Shown here: positions 34,090-46,300 of the stretch, in pieces
How the letters are laid out: the number at the start of each line of letters is the position of its first letter
Position numbering within the stretch: the stretch's first letter is position 1
NCBI GenBank assembly: GCA_030490835.1
Contig: CM059972.1
Coordinates: forward strand, 87,715,137 to 87,779,136
Length of the DNA stretch: 64,000 nucleotides
Source of the DNA: Annona cherimola
Lineage: Eukaryota > Streptophyta > Magnoliopsida > Magnoliales > Annonaceae
Direction: 5' to 3'
Notes under the pieces: generated by a model
What the model was told of the DNA's origin: nothing
Database searches by the model: none
Seen by the model: only the letters and a program-made list of their open reading frames with translations
Position numbers and translations under genes: made by a program

Positions 34090-35429
34090 GTGTTTTCTGC
34101 TTTTCCTTTTTCTTGGCTAATGAGTTTACAGAGAACGTGGTTTTGTTGCTGCATTTGGATTTTGGGTTTAGGGGATTTGGAATGATGCTGCATTGGAGAT
34201 CATGCAAATGAGATAGTTGCACTGGAGATCATGCAATGATTGAATGGTTGCATGCATTTTTCAAATGAGATAGTTGCATGTGTTCCTTTCGGAATTCAGT
34301 CAATGAGATAGTGCTGCATTGTTCTATACAGTATTTGATCGAATAGGCTCGCATGCTATGTGGGTTTTACTTCATTGAATTTGCGAGTATGCTTGTTCTG
34401 TTGTTCTGTGCTTTATCTGGTGGATGTTTTGCGATTGCATAGTGGTGGAGAATGACATTGGGATGAATAAACGTTTTCCCTCAATGCTGCTTCAGCGGCA
34501 ACAGTGTGTGTCTAGATGATTGGTGGCTGTCGTTGGGTTGTTTCAGTTGTTGTGATTCGGTTATCTGTTTTTGTCATATGAAGTTCTGGTCCTTCTGGTC
34601 CTATTTTGATTTGTTTGAATTCACTTGCATAAATAGGAAATAATACAATAAAGGATTATTTTTACTCACATATACAGGAAATAATACCATTCAGAAGAAA
34701 AGGATATTACCAGCTCCTTTCACTGTTTTTAGAAGCTTTTTGAAGTTTACAAAAGTGGCATCTGAATTTTGTATCTACCAGTGACAAATTTTTTTTTAAA
34801 TCTGTTTTTTCTTTTTCTTGCTTCTCTTGACTGCTTTATTCAGGTTTGGATGCTTGTTTGTGGTTATACTTCTTTGGTTTTCAATGGTTTTTGTGCTTAG
34901 ACATGTCTTTTAGCTATCACGGTGATAATCACCTCAATTATTTTCAATTTCTTTTCTGCATTTATTATTTTATTGGCACTGGAAAGAGCTTTTGTAAGAT
35001 ATTGAAAACAAATTCTTTCTTGAATGGCTATTCCAACTTTTTTACATTTTTCTTATATGTTCTAGTAACCTTGCCTTCTCCATCCATGCAATGGATGTCC
35101 TTGGATCTTTGCATTATTTTAACAGATTTGATTTTGAGCATATCATGCAGGTGTCACTTCTGTCTCTTTAAATATCTTCAAATACTAGGTCTCTGTCTAT
35201 AATGTACATTTTAAGAGTAATGTGTCTTGTCCAACTGAGTCTGTTAGCGAAACTAAAATTAAGCTTTTTCTGCCCAATATGGGAGCTGTCTTTCTTCAGG
35301 CCTACAAAATCTTGAATGCCTCCTTTGTTTATTAGTCCCTGTAGGCATTTCTATTGCTGGAGTAATGTCTTTACCTTTGCATCTATCTTGTCTGTAGGCT
35401 TATGGTTTCCCTATGGGCCTTTATAGTTT
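34090..35429 (+). other. T-rich sequence downstream of the L34e-family gene, probably 3' UTR or intron
   Basis: No coding exon recognised. The plus strand is T-rich, as plant introns and UTRs are, and the junction at 34087 resembles a 5' splice site. Open frames such as 34846-35202 lack any known motif. Confidence 0.45.
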
Positions 35430-35620
35430 ATTCAATGGTAAGAGCTGCTGCCTTTGTGGGACTAGAGGTTGTGTGTTTGAGTTGTCGGAAACAACTCCTT
35501 TGCAAAAAAAAAAAAAAAAAAAGGATTGTGGGTTTGAGTTATGGGAAACAACCCCTTCATAAAAACTAAAAAAAAAAAGGATTAAAGCTCCATATAAGGA
35601 TGCGCCTGTCCAAACTTCCA
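35430..35620 (+). mobile_element. tRNA-derived SINE remnant with internal duplication
   Basis: TTCAATGGTAAGAGCTGCTG resembles a pol III A box region, and GTGTGTTTGAGTTGTCGGAA the B box region and 'GAAACAACTCCTTTGC' body of plant Au-like SINEs. After an A-run, a second body copy (GGGTTTGAGTTATGGGAAAC) and another A-run follow. The 3' part is incomplete. Confidence 0.55.
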
Positions 35621-35765
35621 ATGTGTGGGAGCTTTGCATGCTTGTTCCACTGTCTATTAGTCTCTCATGCAATAGACAAAAAATATCGTCAATCATCTTT
35701 TTGACCTCAATCATAGTTTCCAATTTAGCTTTTTTGGGGGCAAAAACTCTGAATCATGAAATTAA

Positions 35766-35944
35766 GGGCCTGTTTAGGAATGAGATCGGATGAGATGAAA
35801 AAAGTATTATTGTATGTGTTGAAGTTATATGGGAGGTGAGAAAAGTAAGTTATTATTTTTTGGGAATGAGAGAAATATTTTTTGGCATGAGAAATTCCAT
35901 CTCATCCTCATCCTATCTGCATCCCATTCTATTTGTAAATGGGC
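35766..35944. mobile_element. Small Tourist-like MITE
   Basis: GGGCCTGTTTAGGAATGAGA at the left end pairs with CCCATTCTATTTGTAAATGGGC-type sequence at the right end (quoted in shortened form; right end CTATTTGTAAATGGGC), with GGATGAGATG / CATCTCATCC inside. Preceded by TTAA. A second, less clear copy may occupy 35946-36210. Confidence 0.55.
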
Positions 35945-37518
35945 TTCCAGTCTGGCAAGAGGGGAAAAAGTGGGAAATTTTTTGAGAAAGTAGAAGAGTG
36001 ATGTGATGTGATAGGGGTAATGATTAGGAAACACAATAAAGATAAATAGATAGCATAGTTGTCTGAGAAGATACGGAAACATAATTGGAACGTAGATGTA
36101 ATAATAATAATAAAAAAGTAATGTAGTTGGGTAGTTAAGTTGTCAAACCATATCAAAAGGAGAGTAAGGAGGAGTTTTTGTTTTTGTTGTGTTTACCTCT
36201 TAGCGGACAGATCCTTTAGGACAAAAAGCTTGTTAAGAAAGTATGAATCCTAATACTGTTAGGCACTCAGAGCATTAAAGTTTTTGATGGTTTCTATCAG
36301 TTTATTAGAAGCTGAACTGGTCTTGCTGATTTGAACTGGTTTGAGTGAAACCAGTCTACAACTTTTCTGGTCTGTGATATTCACAGTTTGAGTCCATTAT
36401 GTGATATGTGGCCTTAGATTCTAATTTGTAACACTATCTTGCTTCATAGAGGCTTTTTTTTTTCCCCATGATATGGTGGTTAAGGGTTAAATACTGCCGA
36501 ATATTATTATTATTATTATTATTTTTGGTTTGAATGATAAAGGTTAATAAAAATACGTTCTAAGTGCAAACTTGTTTGTTAATTTGTTTTATTCCCTTAC
36601 CTTTTTAGAATTACAGCATTTTAAATGGTTATGGATGACACAAGAAGTCTTCAATGATTCATGTCTTAAGTGGAGTTCTGCAATTGTATGCCTAACAAAA
36701 AAAAAGTTGAGAGCTAGGGAATCTTTTTCTTTATCGTTCTTTTTTCTTTCAAGTTACAAAGTAAGTCAGTACCTGGGGCCAAATTCTTGCTTATGAGGCT
36801 CAGGTCTCCCCAGTATGTGTTCTTGAAGCTAGCGGCCATTAAGAGTAAGGCATGTGCATTGCAAAAAAAATATAAGCATGGGTTTAATCTGGAAAAGAAG
36901 GCCCAATGCATCAAATGTGGGGTGCTGAGAATAGCAAAAAGGAAGGTAGGCTGGACTTACAACCAAAAGAGAGCCCAACACTCAAAGCGCACGAGCTAGG
37001 AGTCAACATTTATGGCATCTCAAATTATGACATCTCATGTGTACCATCCAGGGCTAACATCTCAATTTCCCTTGCTATTTCAACACTCTTGGCCACCTGG
37101 TATTGATGTTTCTCCAGTCTTGGTGCATGAGGATTGTGTATTATCAGAATGGCCGATGGCACAAAAGGAGAATATATAGGAATTTTTGAAGGCCTCATTT
37201 GAAAATTTGGAACTGGTTTTTTCAATTTTCATGTTTATACTGCTATTTTGAACTCGGTCCAAAATCTTTTGATTCTACTCAAGGATCATTGCATGAAGTA
37301 GCTTTGGAAAGAGAATGGAACAGATAACTATTTGCTCTCCAACTTGATTGTCTGACAATCAAGGGTGTGGTTGAATCTTACAGGGAATTACTTTTTATTC
37401 ATTAAGCAGTTATTCTGTGCAGTTGTTTTTCCCTGAATGGTACACATTCCCAAGCTTTGTTTCATTCTAAAACACCCTGCAAAAGGATTCACAAGGATAG
37501 AGGGAAGACGCCACACTA
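35945..37518. other. No gene recognised
   Basis: Mostly T-rich plus strand, with an (ATT)n run at about 36502-36522 and poly-T/poly-A tracts. Short open frames at 36572-37106 carry no recognisable domain. Confidence 0.4.
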
Positions 37519-37962
37519 TATTCCTTGTGGTAGAATCCACAAAGAGAAAATAAGATCAGAAATATCCCTTGGCTTAAAAAAAAATATAAGTTCCTTCCCT
37601 GGACTTAAAAAAAATATAAGTTCATTGCTATCAAGAGAATTAAGTGAGAAGTTCTTTTCCACATCATCATGTGCTTTCTTTTCATCTATCTTGTTAAGAA
37701 TACCTGACTCATTAAACTTGATCTTCTAAGTAATGCACTTGCAGAGAGAAAGGTATCAGAATATTCCCCTTGTGGGAGAATTCACAAAGATAGAAAAAAA
37801 GTATCAGAAATATCACTTGACTTAAAAAAACATAAGCTTGTTTCTATGGAGAGAATTAAATGAGAAAATTTTCCACATAATCATGTGTCTTCTTCAATCT
37901 TCACATCTATCTTGTTAAGAATACCTGACTCATTAAACTTGATCTTCTAATTAGTGCATGTA
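37519..37962 (+). repeat. Tandem duplication of a roughly 240-bp unit
   Basis: Unit 1 (37519-37741) and unit 2 (37761-37962) share, in order, CCTTGTGG-AGAAT-CACAAAGA, TATCAGAAATATC-like sequence, CTTAAAAAAA-ATA, GAGAATTAA-TGAGAA, CACAT-ATCATGTG and ATCTTGTTAAGAATACCTGA with TCATTAAACTTGATCTTCTA. Within unit 1 the phrase GACTTAAAAAAAATATAAGTTC is further repeated in shortened form. Non-coding. Confidence 0.8.
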
Positions 37963-40082
37963 TAGAATGAAATTGCTGCCCAATGCTGTTTATCAAGTAG
38001 CAGGTAAAGAAGTTGTTTGTAACCTCTGTTGGCAAGTGCGAGGATGAAATCTTACTCGTGCTCCTTTGGAACAACCAGCCTATGGTTATGCTGCTCTGCT
38101 GTGCTTGGGAAACTATAGTTAAGACTGTGCTGACTGATTTCTTGTGGCTTCTTCAGATTACAAACTGACCTGTGAAAGTAGCCTTCCTTTCCCATGTAGT
38201 TTACACAGCAGTTGAATATAGGGTACCAATCCCATATGGCCGCCTCTAAATTGGCGATTATGGGCAGCCAAAAAATATGTATTTTAATGTTTTTGTTATT
38301 TAGAAATGTGTGGGCCTCTCCTTGATCTTCTCTACTGTGAAATTTGGCAATTTTTCGATCTCATCCATGCTTTTTTTTTTTATTGATTTCAAAAAACTAA
38401 GAAAAACCAAATTTTTTTTTAAAAATTGTCAAATTTCAAAGGGGACAAGATCTCAGTGAGCCAACACATTTATAAAAACAAAAAAAAAAAGCAAAAAATT
38501 ATTTTTTTGAGCCACCTATAAATCACGTTTGAATATAACCTTATTCTTCTTGGTTGTGGACAGGGATCTTTTGAAATGCAACCTTTTGTGATAAGCCTAA
38601 CAAATCTCTCTGTTTGAGCAATGTGGTATCATCTGATCTTGTATTGTGAGAAATGCTAATGTTCAAGTGAATAGTTCTGCAGAGAGGGACACACTCTTGG
38701 GCCTTAAGTGGAATATTTTAGCTACTATTAAGGTTTCTATTGCCTCTTTCTTTGAATCTATCAAAGAGTAGTTTCTTTGAATATATAGTTCCTCATTTTT
38801 GTAACCCTCAAAAAGAGTAGTCCTCACTTCTATCTAATTCTCCCAATTAGCTAAAAATTCTCTGGTTCTTCTTACATGGTAAGGTTGAAAACATGCTGTT
38901 AAAAATAGTATCGATTTTTGACATGAGGGGTGATTCCTTTATGAATTTGAGTCAATCTCCCTTTTCTATATTATTTTGTGCTTAGAATAAAGTTATGGTT
39001 AATATTTCAGGCCAGTTGGCTTGATTTCTGGTAAGGTAGCAACTATGGTACTTCTAAGTTGTAGTTGCTGACTTGAAGGAAGGTCAACATATACCAAACT
39101 CATCTAAAATTTGGTTAGGTTGACCTTTACATTGGGTTGCAATTGGAATAGATTGGAATGGGTGGCAGTAAAGATCTTTATATTGTTGTGATGACGCGAC
39201 AGTATTTATGTTAAATGGAAGGCAGAAAAGATTTTGTTTTATGTGGATGGAGAGATTTTTTTCAAATAGATTAATCTTTTTTTCTTTTTTTTTTTATGTG
39301 TGAACCAGTGAACCTGTTCTCTGGTTCAGACAGCCTGACTAGTTGGTTCATGCATCTTGTTGCAGTTTTAAACTATACTGTGGACTGTGTAGAATAGAAC
39401 TGTATTCATGATTGGTTCCATGTTGAACTAGATAAATTGGCTGGTCAGATCTGGTTTAATAACACTGGCAATCATGTATGTGCATCTATGTGATAGAGGC
39501 TTCACACTATATTGTTTTACTAAATTTAAAGTAAATATTTCAAAAATACAAAAATGAATAAGAGTCGCAGACAATTTTGATTGAGTTATGATAATTGATT
39601 TTGAACATTTAGGAATACGAAAATCCAATCAACTGCATTTTTTCTCTCCTTGAAAGTTAATTATTCTTATCATAAAATTGGTAAGGGAACTTGACCAATT
39701 TCATGTAGTTTGATACCTTTCGATTAGCATATGAAAAATCAAACAGTAGTTTCTAAGATACTTTGTTTTCCTAGTTAAATATAAAAATAACTAATATCTT
39801 TATTAAATGTTTCTTATTAATGTTGAGTAATGATAATTTATTTTAAAGATATATGGTTTATGGAAAATCCAATCACTTGTAACCTACTTTCTCTCTCCTT
39901 CTTGAAGGATATTATACTTAAAAATTTTTATAAGACCATGGTACTTAAAAAATTTTATAAGACCATGGTTCAATGCCTTTTCACTGCTTCAGACCTACTT
40001 CCATAGAGTCGGGAAGCCATGGCTTGAAACTTGTTTTGTACTTTTGTGGTAATTTTTAACTTCAACCTTATTTTTTGAGAAA
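37963..40082. other. No gene recognised
   Basis: Moderately AT-rich with several poly-T and poly-A runs. A phrase near 39930 (TTTTATAAGACCATGG) is repeated 26 bp later. No coding region, RNA gene or complete element was identified. Confidence 0.4.
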
Positions 40083-40373
40083 GAGGAGCCTTGGTGCAAT
40101 GTAAAAGTAGTTTCTATGCGAGCTGAAGGTCGTTTGAGCCATGGAAACAACCTATTGTTTGTAAGGTATAGATGCGCACTATAGACTCAAAAGTAATTTG
40201 ACCCTTCCCCTGGATCCTACACATAGCAAGAGCTTAATGCACCAGGCCGAAGGTCGTTTGAGCCACGGAAACAACCTATTGTTTGTAAGGTATAGATGCG
40301 CACTATAGATTCAAAAGTAATTTGACCCTTCCCCTGGATCCTACACATAGCAAGAGCTTAATGCACTAGGCAA
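40083..40373 (+). mobile_element. Au-like SINE with a 124-bp internal tandem duplication
   Basis: GAGGAGCCTTGGTGCAATGT is the typical 5' end of Au-type plant SINEs. GAAGGTCGTTTGAGCCATGG (B box region), GGAAACAACCTATTG, ACCCTTCCCCTGGATCCTAC and TAGCAAGAGCTTAATGCACC follow as in the family. From the B box region onward the sequence is repeated once at a period of exactly 124 bp (40125-40248 and 40249-40372), with about four differences. Unlike intact SINEs, no target duplication was found. Confidence 0.78.
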
Positions 40374-40760
40374 AAATACAAGCATATCATTAGTTTTTTT
40401 CGTTTTTCTTTTTTTTTTAAAAATTGGACTTAGCTTTGGTTTTCTTATTCTCCTCCCCATAAACTATCAATTGTTTATATAGTCTTTAAAAAAAACCGAA
40501 TAGTACTTTGATAGTTTGTATGCAAGTTTTATCTTGTCCTCTTGAAAATTGAGATCCGATGTGATGCTCTAATCTCTGAGCGAAATGAGCTCACATAGCA
40601 GAAATAGTGCATATGAATTCGGTAAATTAGTGAGTCTAGGATTGAACTTTACTAGAAATAATGATTCTTTCATTGATTATTCCTTTATCCTTGATATTAG
40701 GAATAAATGAAAGATTACATCCTTACTGACATAGTTTTCCTACCTAAATAGTTTGCCTTG
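40374..40760. other. AT-rich spacer
   Basis: No coding region, RNA gene or repeat end was recognised here. Confidence 0.35.
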
Positions 40761-41974
40761 TAGTTGTCGAAGGCGCAAGGGGGTCCTAGAGCCTAGGCAT
40801 AAGGCACAGTTCCAGGGCATGGGCCTGACTGAAGCAAGACGCACCCTGATAATTACATATTTTTCAATAATATCTTATATATTTTTACCCTTTTCAACAA
40901 TAAGAATTCATTTAATAAGGGTTTTAATGAAGTTCTTTAGTAATTATATGTTTTACATAAAATCTTTTATGTAAATGATTTGGGTAGTTACATGGGTATA
41001 TTAAAATTATTGTAACAAGTTTCAAGATTTATGAATGTCTAGATTGCCCAAGTGCACCATATATAAAATTTTTCTAAAAAATAGTTAGAACTCAGTGAGA
41101 AAAGTAATATTAACATTCAAGAGTCAAATACTGCATTTAGATGCATAGTCTTAATTCTAATACCATTTGAGAAGTTAGCATGAAAAAGAAGTTACTATAA
41201 TAAAAAAAGATGTCAACAACAAAAGCCAAAAGTAATAACGGTGGCTTGTGGGGCCAGCAGCTAGGGTAGAATAGGGTAGGTTGCTCATGGGAAAATAGGG
41301 TAGTGGCAATTGAAAATAAGAGGAAAAAAAAGGTGGTTGAATGCTGTGGGTCTGCAGTCAGTAGCAGTAGAAGAACCGGAAAAAAAGATGGCCGGTGGAG
41401 CCATTAGTGTGAGGAGGAGGAGGAGAATAAGAATAGTAAAAAGAAAGAAGAAGAAGAAGGATAAAGACATTGCAGAGGAAGAGAAAAAAAAAAAGAGAAG
41501 AAGGATAGAAGTCTAGGGGAAGAAGAGAAGAAAAGAAAGAAAGAAGAAGGATATAGTACTGGAGAGAAGAAGAGAAGAGAAAAAAAGAAGAAGGATAGTA
41601 GTAGCGAAGGCAACGACAATTGACGACACTCAAGGCAGTAGACAACAACAGCACTGCAACAACAGTTCTTCCATTCCTACTTCTTTTGTTCCTTTTTGTG
41701 CCTTCTTAAGTTAGCAGAAAAGGGCATTTGACAGCAAAAAGGAAAGGGGAAATGCCCTAATAATGAATCCAAATCCCTTTTATTTTTTTAATGATTTTTT
41801 TTATTATTATTTTTAAAACAATGACCTTGCCTTTTGCTTGCGCGTGCTGCGCTTGGGCTGAAGGTGTGAGCCTCTAACCACCTTATTGAAGCTGTGCACC
41901 TTGCTACTACCCTAGGTGCAACCCTTGTTTTCCATTGTGCCTAGGCACGCGCCCAGGTGCGCCTTTGACAATTA
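40761..41974. mobile_element. Probable non-autonomous TIR transposon, 1.2 kb
   Basis: The left end TAGTTGTCGAAGGCGCAAGG and the right end, read as its reverse complement (ATAATTGTCAAAGGCGCACC), are inverted repeats; CCTAGGC motifs follow inside each end. The interior contains a purine-rich tract at 41310-41625 with many GAAGAA units, which creates the long low-complexity frames seen on both strands. No transposase. A target duplication is not clear. Confidence 0.6.
41310..41625. repeat. Purine-rich low-complexity tract
   Basis: GAAGAAGAAGGAT, AAAGAAAGAAAG and related units repeat over about 300 bp. Predicted proteins of Phe/Ser or Lys/Arg runs from this tract are artefacts. Confidence 0.8.
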
Positions 41975-42198
41975 TGGTATACCTGAAATTGCAGACATAT
42001 AATGTTTTTTTGAAATTTTTTTAAAAATGACAAAAAATGTCCTTATAAACATGTAAAATTATAAAATGGAAGAAAATAACTTTAAATTACAAAAAATTCT
42101 CATTTTTAGAAATATTTCTTGGATTAAATAGATATATTTAATATCAGGAATAAATCTTTGTGTATTTTGAAGGTATTTTCTTACTTTTTATAATTTTT

Positions 42199-42485
42199 GG
42201 TATGTTTGAGAAGTGATAGAGCTTTTGTATGAAAAGTTGTTTATGTAGAAGTTTTTGAAATGAGAGAAAATAATACGATAGGATATAGTAATAATAAGAA
42301 ATAAAGAGAAAAGTTAAAATGGATAGGTTAGTTGTATGGGTACTTGTGTAGAAATAATTGAAAAGTAAGGTAGTTTGTATAGGAAGATGTGAAAAATAAT
42401 TAAAAAATGAGGTAATTATGGGGAGCGAAAAGTTTTAAATTGAAGAGTTTTAGTTGAAAAGTTTTAGAAGAAAACAAACACACCC
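42199..42485 (-). mobile_element. Tourist-like MITE (family A), reversed
   Basis: Begins GTATGTTTGAGAAGTGATAG and ends GAAAACAAACACACCC. Inside, the reverse-complement family phrases are in order (GATAGGATATAGTAATAATA, AAGTTAAAATGGATAGGTTA, AGAAATAATTGAAAAGTAAG, AAAGTTTTAAATTGAAGAGT). Confidence 0.78.
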
Positions 42486-42695
42486 TTTATTTGTTTATAG
42501 GGGTATTTTTGGCTTTTTAAATTTTAAACAAGAGTGATGCGCCTACAATTTCAGCCACTAGATGCAAGTTTTTGAAAAACTAGTGATACAAGTTCGTATT
42601 TAATTCCAAAAATTCCTATTTCATCTCTAAATGCCATCGATTAATATGCGAAATTACTAACATACCCATGGCCTGGATTGAAAGAGTAGAATGAC

Positions 42696-42792
42696 ATGCA
42701 ATGTCCATCACTGGTAGTAGTGCATTTGATATAGTAGCCAATCGCAGAATGCAATGTCCATCATTGGTAGTTGTGCATTTGATATAGTACAA
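42696..42792. repeat. Tandem duplication of a roughly 53-bp unit
   Basis: ATGCAATGTCCATCACTGGT (42698) and ATGCAATGTCCATCATTGGT (42751) each continue with AGT-GTGCATTTGATATAGTA. A 106-residue minus-strand frame (42616-42936) crosses the repeat. It has no recognisable domain and is not called as a gene. Confidence 0.8.
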
Positions 42793-43079
42793 CCCATTGT
42801 TGGTTTGCAGGTTGATAGTCTTTAATCCTTCTATCACCAACAGTACACCAATTGGCAGCCAATCAACACAGGTGATGCTGTTCCTATCACCCCCTCCTTT
42901 TTCAATAACCATGACTGCTGATGTTGTGATCTCCATCCCCTTGTAAATTGACGATTAAATGCGCTACGTACCGGAGATAGACAGTGTATGTCATTTGACT
43001 CTTTCAATCCTGCCTATGGGAAGTAATTTCAAATGTTAGCCAACAACGTTTAGTAACGAAATAGCATTGTTGAGATTAA

Positions 43080-43346
43080 TGCAAACATTATGAATATATT
43101 TGGAATTTTAGAAACGTCATAAGAATATTTGGGATTATAGTCAAACGTAGTTGATACATTTGGGAAAAACCTTCTATCTTCAGCAAGTGCATTTCTTGCA
43201 TTTATGAAAATCTAACCAACGGGTTGTGATGGAATGGACGTTTTTGGGAATAGATGCAAATACAGTGGGTATATTTGAAATTTTAGAAATGTCATGGGTA
43301 TTTTTAGGATTATGGTCAAACGTAGTGTGTATATTTGGGAAAAGCT
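43080..43346. repeat. Imperfect direct repeat of a roughly 90-bp unit
   Basis: TTTGGAATTTTAGAAACGTC (about 43100) and TTTGAAATTTTAGAAATGTC (about 43277) are each followed by ATTTxxGGATTAT-GTCAAACGTAG and a TTTGGGAAAA motif. Centre-to-centre distance is about 177 bp. Related wording occurs in the fold-back elements at 12.5 and 57.8 kb, so this is likely an element remnant. Confidence 0.6.
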
Positions 43347-46300
43347 CAAAAAATTTCAAAAAATATTTATTTGCAAGAAATAACTTATTTTAAACATCTA
43401 TTACATTGTTGAACTTTAGATCCAATTTCTGCATTGACATCATATCTATGGCCTTAATTTTTCCTTTGGCAACGAGCATAATTTATCATTAATTATAGGT
43501 TCATAATTCATATTCTTTTATGAATAATTTTCTATGAATTTTAAAAATTTTCTAATTGTTTATGACAATTTAATGTATAGTTTTGGGCCTTATCAACAGA
43601 TGTGCGCTTATCCTTTTCATGTCTGATAGAGAGCCCTTTTGTTCACTTGACATTGGATTGATTGCTTGATGGTGATGATCCACCGCGGTGCCCCGCTGCT
43701 CTGGCTAACATCTTTTGCACAATGTTGTTCTACGTCATAGGCCTGCTGAATGCCTAAATGGAACAGTGGGAGGCCTGCTTTTGATGTCTAATAATCAGCT
43801 TAGATAAATCTTTTAGGAGGCAAATGGTAGGCCAATGCTTCAATGGATTCAGGAATAGTCTCTTTCATTTTTCTTTTGGAAAAAATGCTATTTTATTACA
43901 TTTATTCACATCAGTTACATAACTGATGCATTGTCTACAAATGTGTTGCCTTCTTGTGGGGGCTTGTCCTTGTAGGGAACTCTGCTCTTTTGTTAGGCGG
44001 CAATTGGTCAATGTTTCTAGAAGCTTAGGAAGGTCCAAGTTTACTGGGGAAGCAAAAAATGCAAATTGCTCACACTTGATTGAAAAGGATAGTTATTTCT
44101 TGGTAATGTGGATGGGTGAATTGAGAACATTAGCCTGTTGGATCTTATTCTCAGAGCATTTTGTCTGCCATATCTTCTTCTCTAAGCATGGTTTTGCACA
44201 TGAAATTTACCAGCAATGGTTGGGCTGGCATTTGGCCAAAAAATAAAAAATAAAAAAATCTGCCAGGAGTCCTTACTCACATTATTGTCTGTTATTTTAT
44301 GTTTCTTTCAGATTTGCAAACTGGCATGTGGAATTGATTTCAGTCGTCTGAGTTGGCTTATTGGATGTTGAATGACAGATAATGTACCGTATAGATAGCA
44401 ACACAAATATGGTGCATCCCCAATATCATGGTACTCTGAATAAGATGATATTATATTTTATATACACCTCATTAGAATAATTTTTCTTATCATGAAAATA
44501 TTCATGGAGAAAAATATGATGCATGGTTTGGATCTGAAAAAAAAAATATATCAAACAATGGGAAACCCAAGGGGTACAAATTGCACCAGGTACCATAGGA
44601 GCAAAGCCCTTAGATGAGAGCATTCCAACTTTGCAGCCTATCAGTGTTATATACTCCAATAGTTGGTTTAGCCAATATTCAACTCAAATTGGTTTAGTGA
44701 ATATTTGTTAAAATAGGTGGTAGTGTTAATAGATGGCATGTGTTAATGAATAAATTGAAAGTAACAAGGCTAGTGAAGATTACCTTGAATTCATGTTTCA
44801 CTCGTTTGTTTCTATTTAAGATTAGTAGTATCTCAAATTCAACTACTCAAAATAGACAAAGTTCATTATATTTGTTCCAGAACCTACTTTTTGGAATGAG
44901 CATACCTTGTAATCTGCCGAAAGGTTTAAGGAAGAAGCCTTCATACCTAGCACTTGGCAGGTGAAGAACAAGCAAAGTCTGAGCCCCTTACTGGCTAGGT
45001 CCAAACTAGGTTATGATGATAGCCTGGCCTGTTCCCTGCCTTTAACGGAATCTTTGCTAGTGGTCCTGTGGAATTTCTGAGACCGTCATGACTGGCATCT
45101 TCAGCCCAGCAGTGCAATCTGAATCCTTTGTTCTTGTGTGCCTGTCTCTCTCTCGATTTTGCTGCTCTTGTATCTGTCTGATTATCTGGCCATTCCTTCT
45201 ATCATGTTTGCCATTCAGAATGTTTAACATTTCATAAAATTACATTTTCCTTGATTTATGTTGTAAGTTTTTATTTATTTATTTATTTATATATATATAT
45301 ATTTTAAAAACCATCTATATCCCCTGACGAGAAAATCCTAACTGTTGACATACTGAATTACCTTGATAATGAATCATGGTGAATTCTCTTGATAATGATG
45401 CAATTTGAAGAAATGTTTTATATGTGAAGTTCTGGTGCTATGCCACTAGTGGGAGTCAAGAGTTGGGTTTTCTTCTCATAAGCATGTTAGACTGCTAATT
45501 GCAGATTGGTTCTTGGGATTTGCAAACTGCAAAGTGATTTCATTATAATGATGTTTAAAATAATAAAATCTAGCCTTGAATGTTGGCATATTTACATTCT
45601 AAATACCAACAGGGTTGAAATTTCAAACATCTAAGAGAAGTTATATCTTATGGTAGATTAATTCCTTGATTCTGAACAAAGTTATTTCAAGGATCCAAAT
45701 GCCGCAGATGCAGTTGAACCTAGTGCTATTTCGTGAATGCTGTCACTTGGTTGTTGCTTGGTTGGACATGTTGGAATTACTTTTAAAAGTTGTTGAAATT
45801 AAGTGCGTGTGTTGTTTCTTTCTGCCATTGCTTGGTCAGTTGCAGAATCTTATTCATGCCTATTATACGTGGCTTTATGTCTCATCTCCTTGATTGAACT
45901 TGTCAGTGCTGGTGTATGATTTATGCTTTCTTTGGATGAGCTTTTTTTATCTGAAGTACTGGACTTCTTATCCATCAATTTTGCTCATGCGTGTGGTGCA
46001 TTGGTTGGGCTCTACATATAATAGAGAGGCGAAAAATCTTGCCAATATACTCGCTGGGTCAATCCAAAAGCACACTTATGTCCCAATCTTAATTATGCCC
46101 ACATCTGTTTTTGTTGCAGTAGATTTCCTGGACTGGGTACCCCTTCTCGCCTCCCCATAGGAACCTCACATGCATTGCCTTGCTGTTCCATTGGTATTTT
46201 ATTATATTGCATGTTTATGCTTTGAATATATGGCTGTTACTTTTTTTTTTAAGAAAAATGTTATGATATTGGTTGTTACTTTTTTAAGCTTAATTATATT

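Noticed and set aside
41285..41654. Phe/Ser/Leu-rich open frames
   Set aside because: Produced by the GA-rich low-complexity tract; no domain.
42616..42936. 106-residue minus-strand frame
   Set aside because: Crosses a 53-bp tandem duplication and has no recognisable motif.
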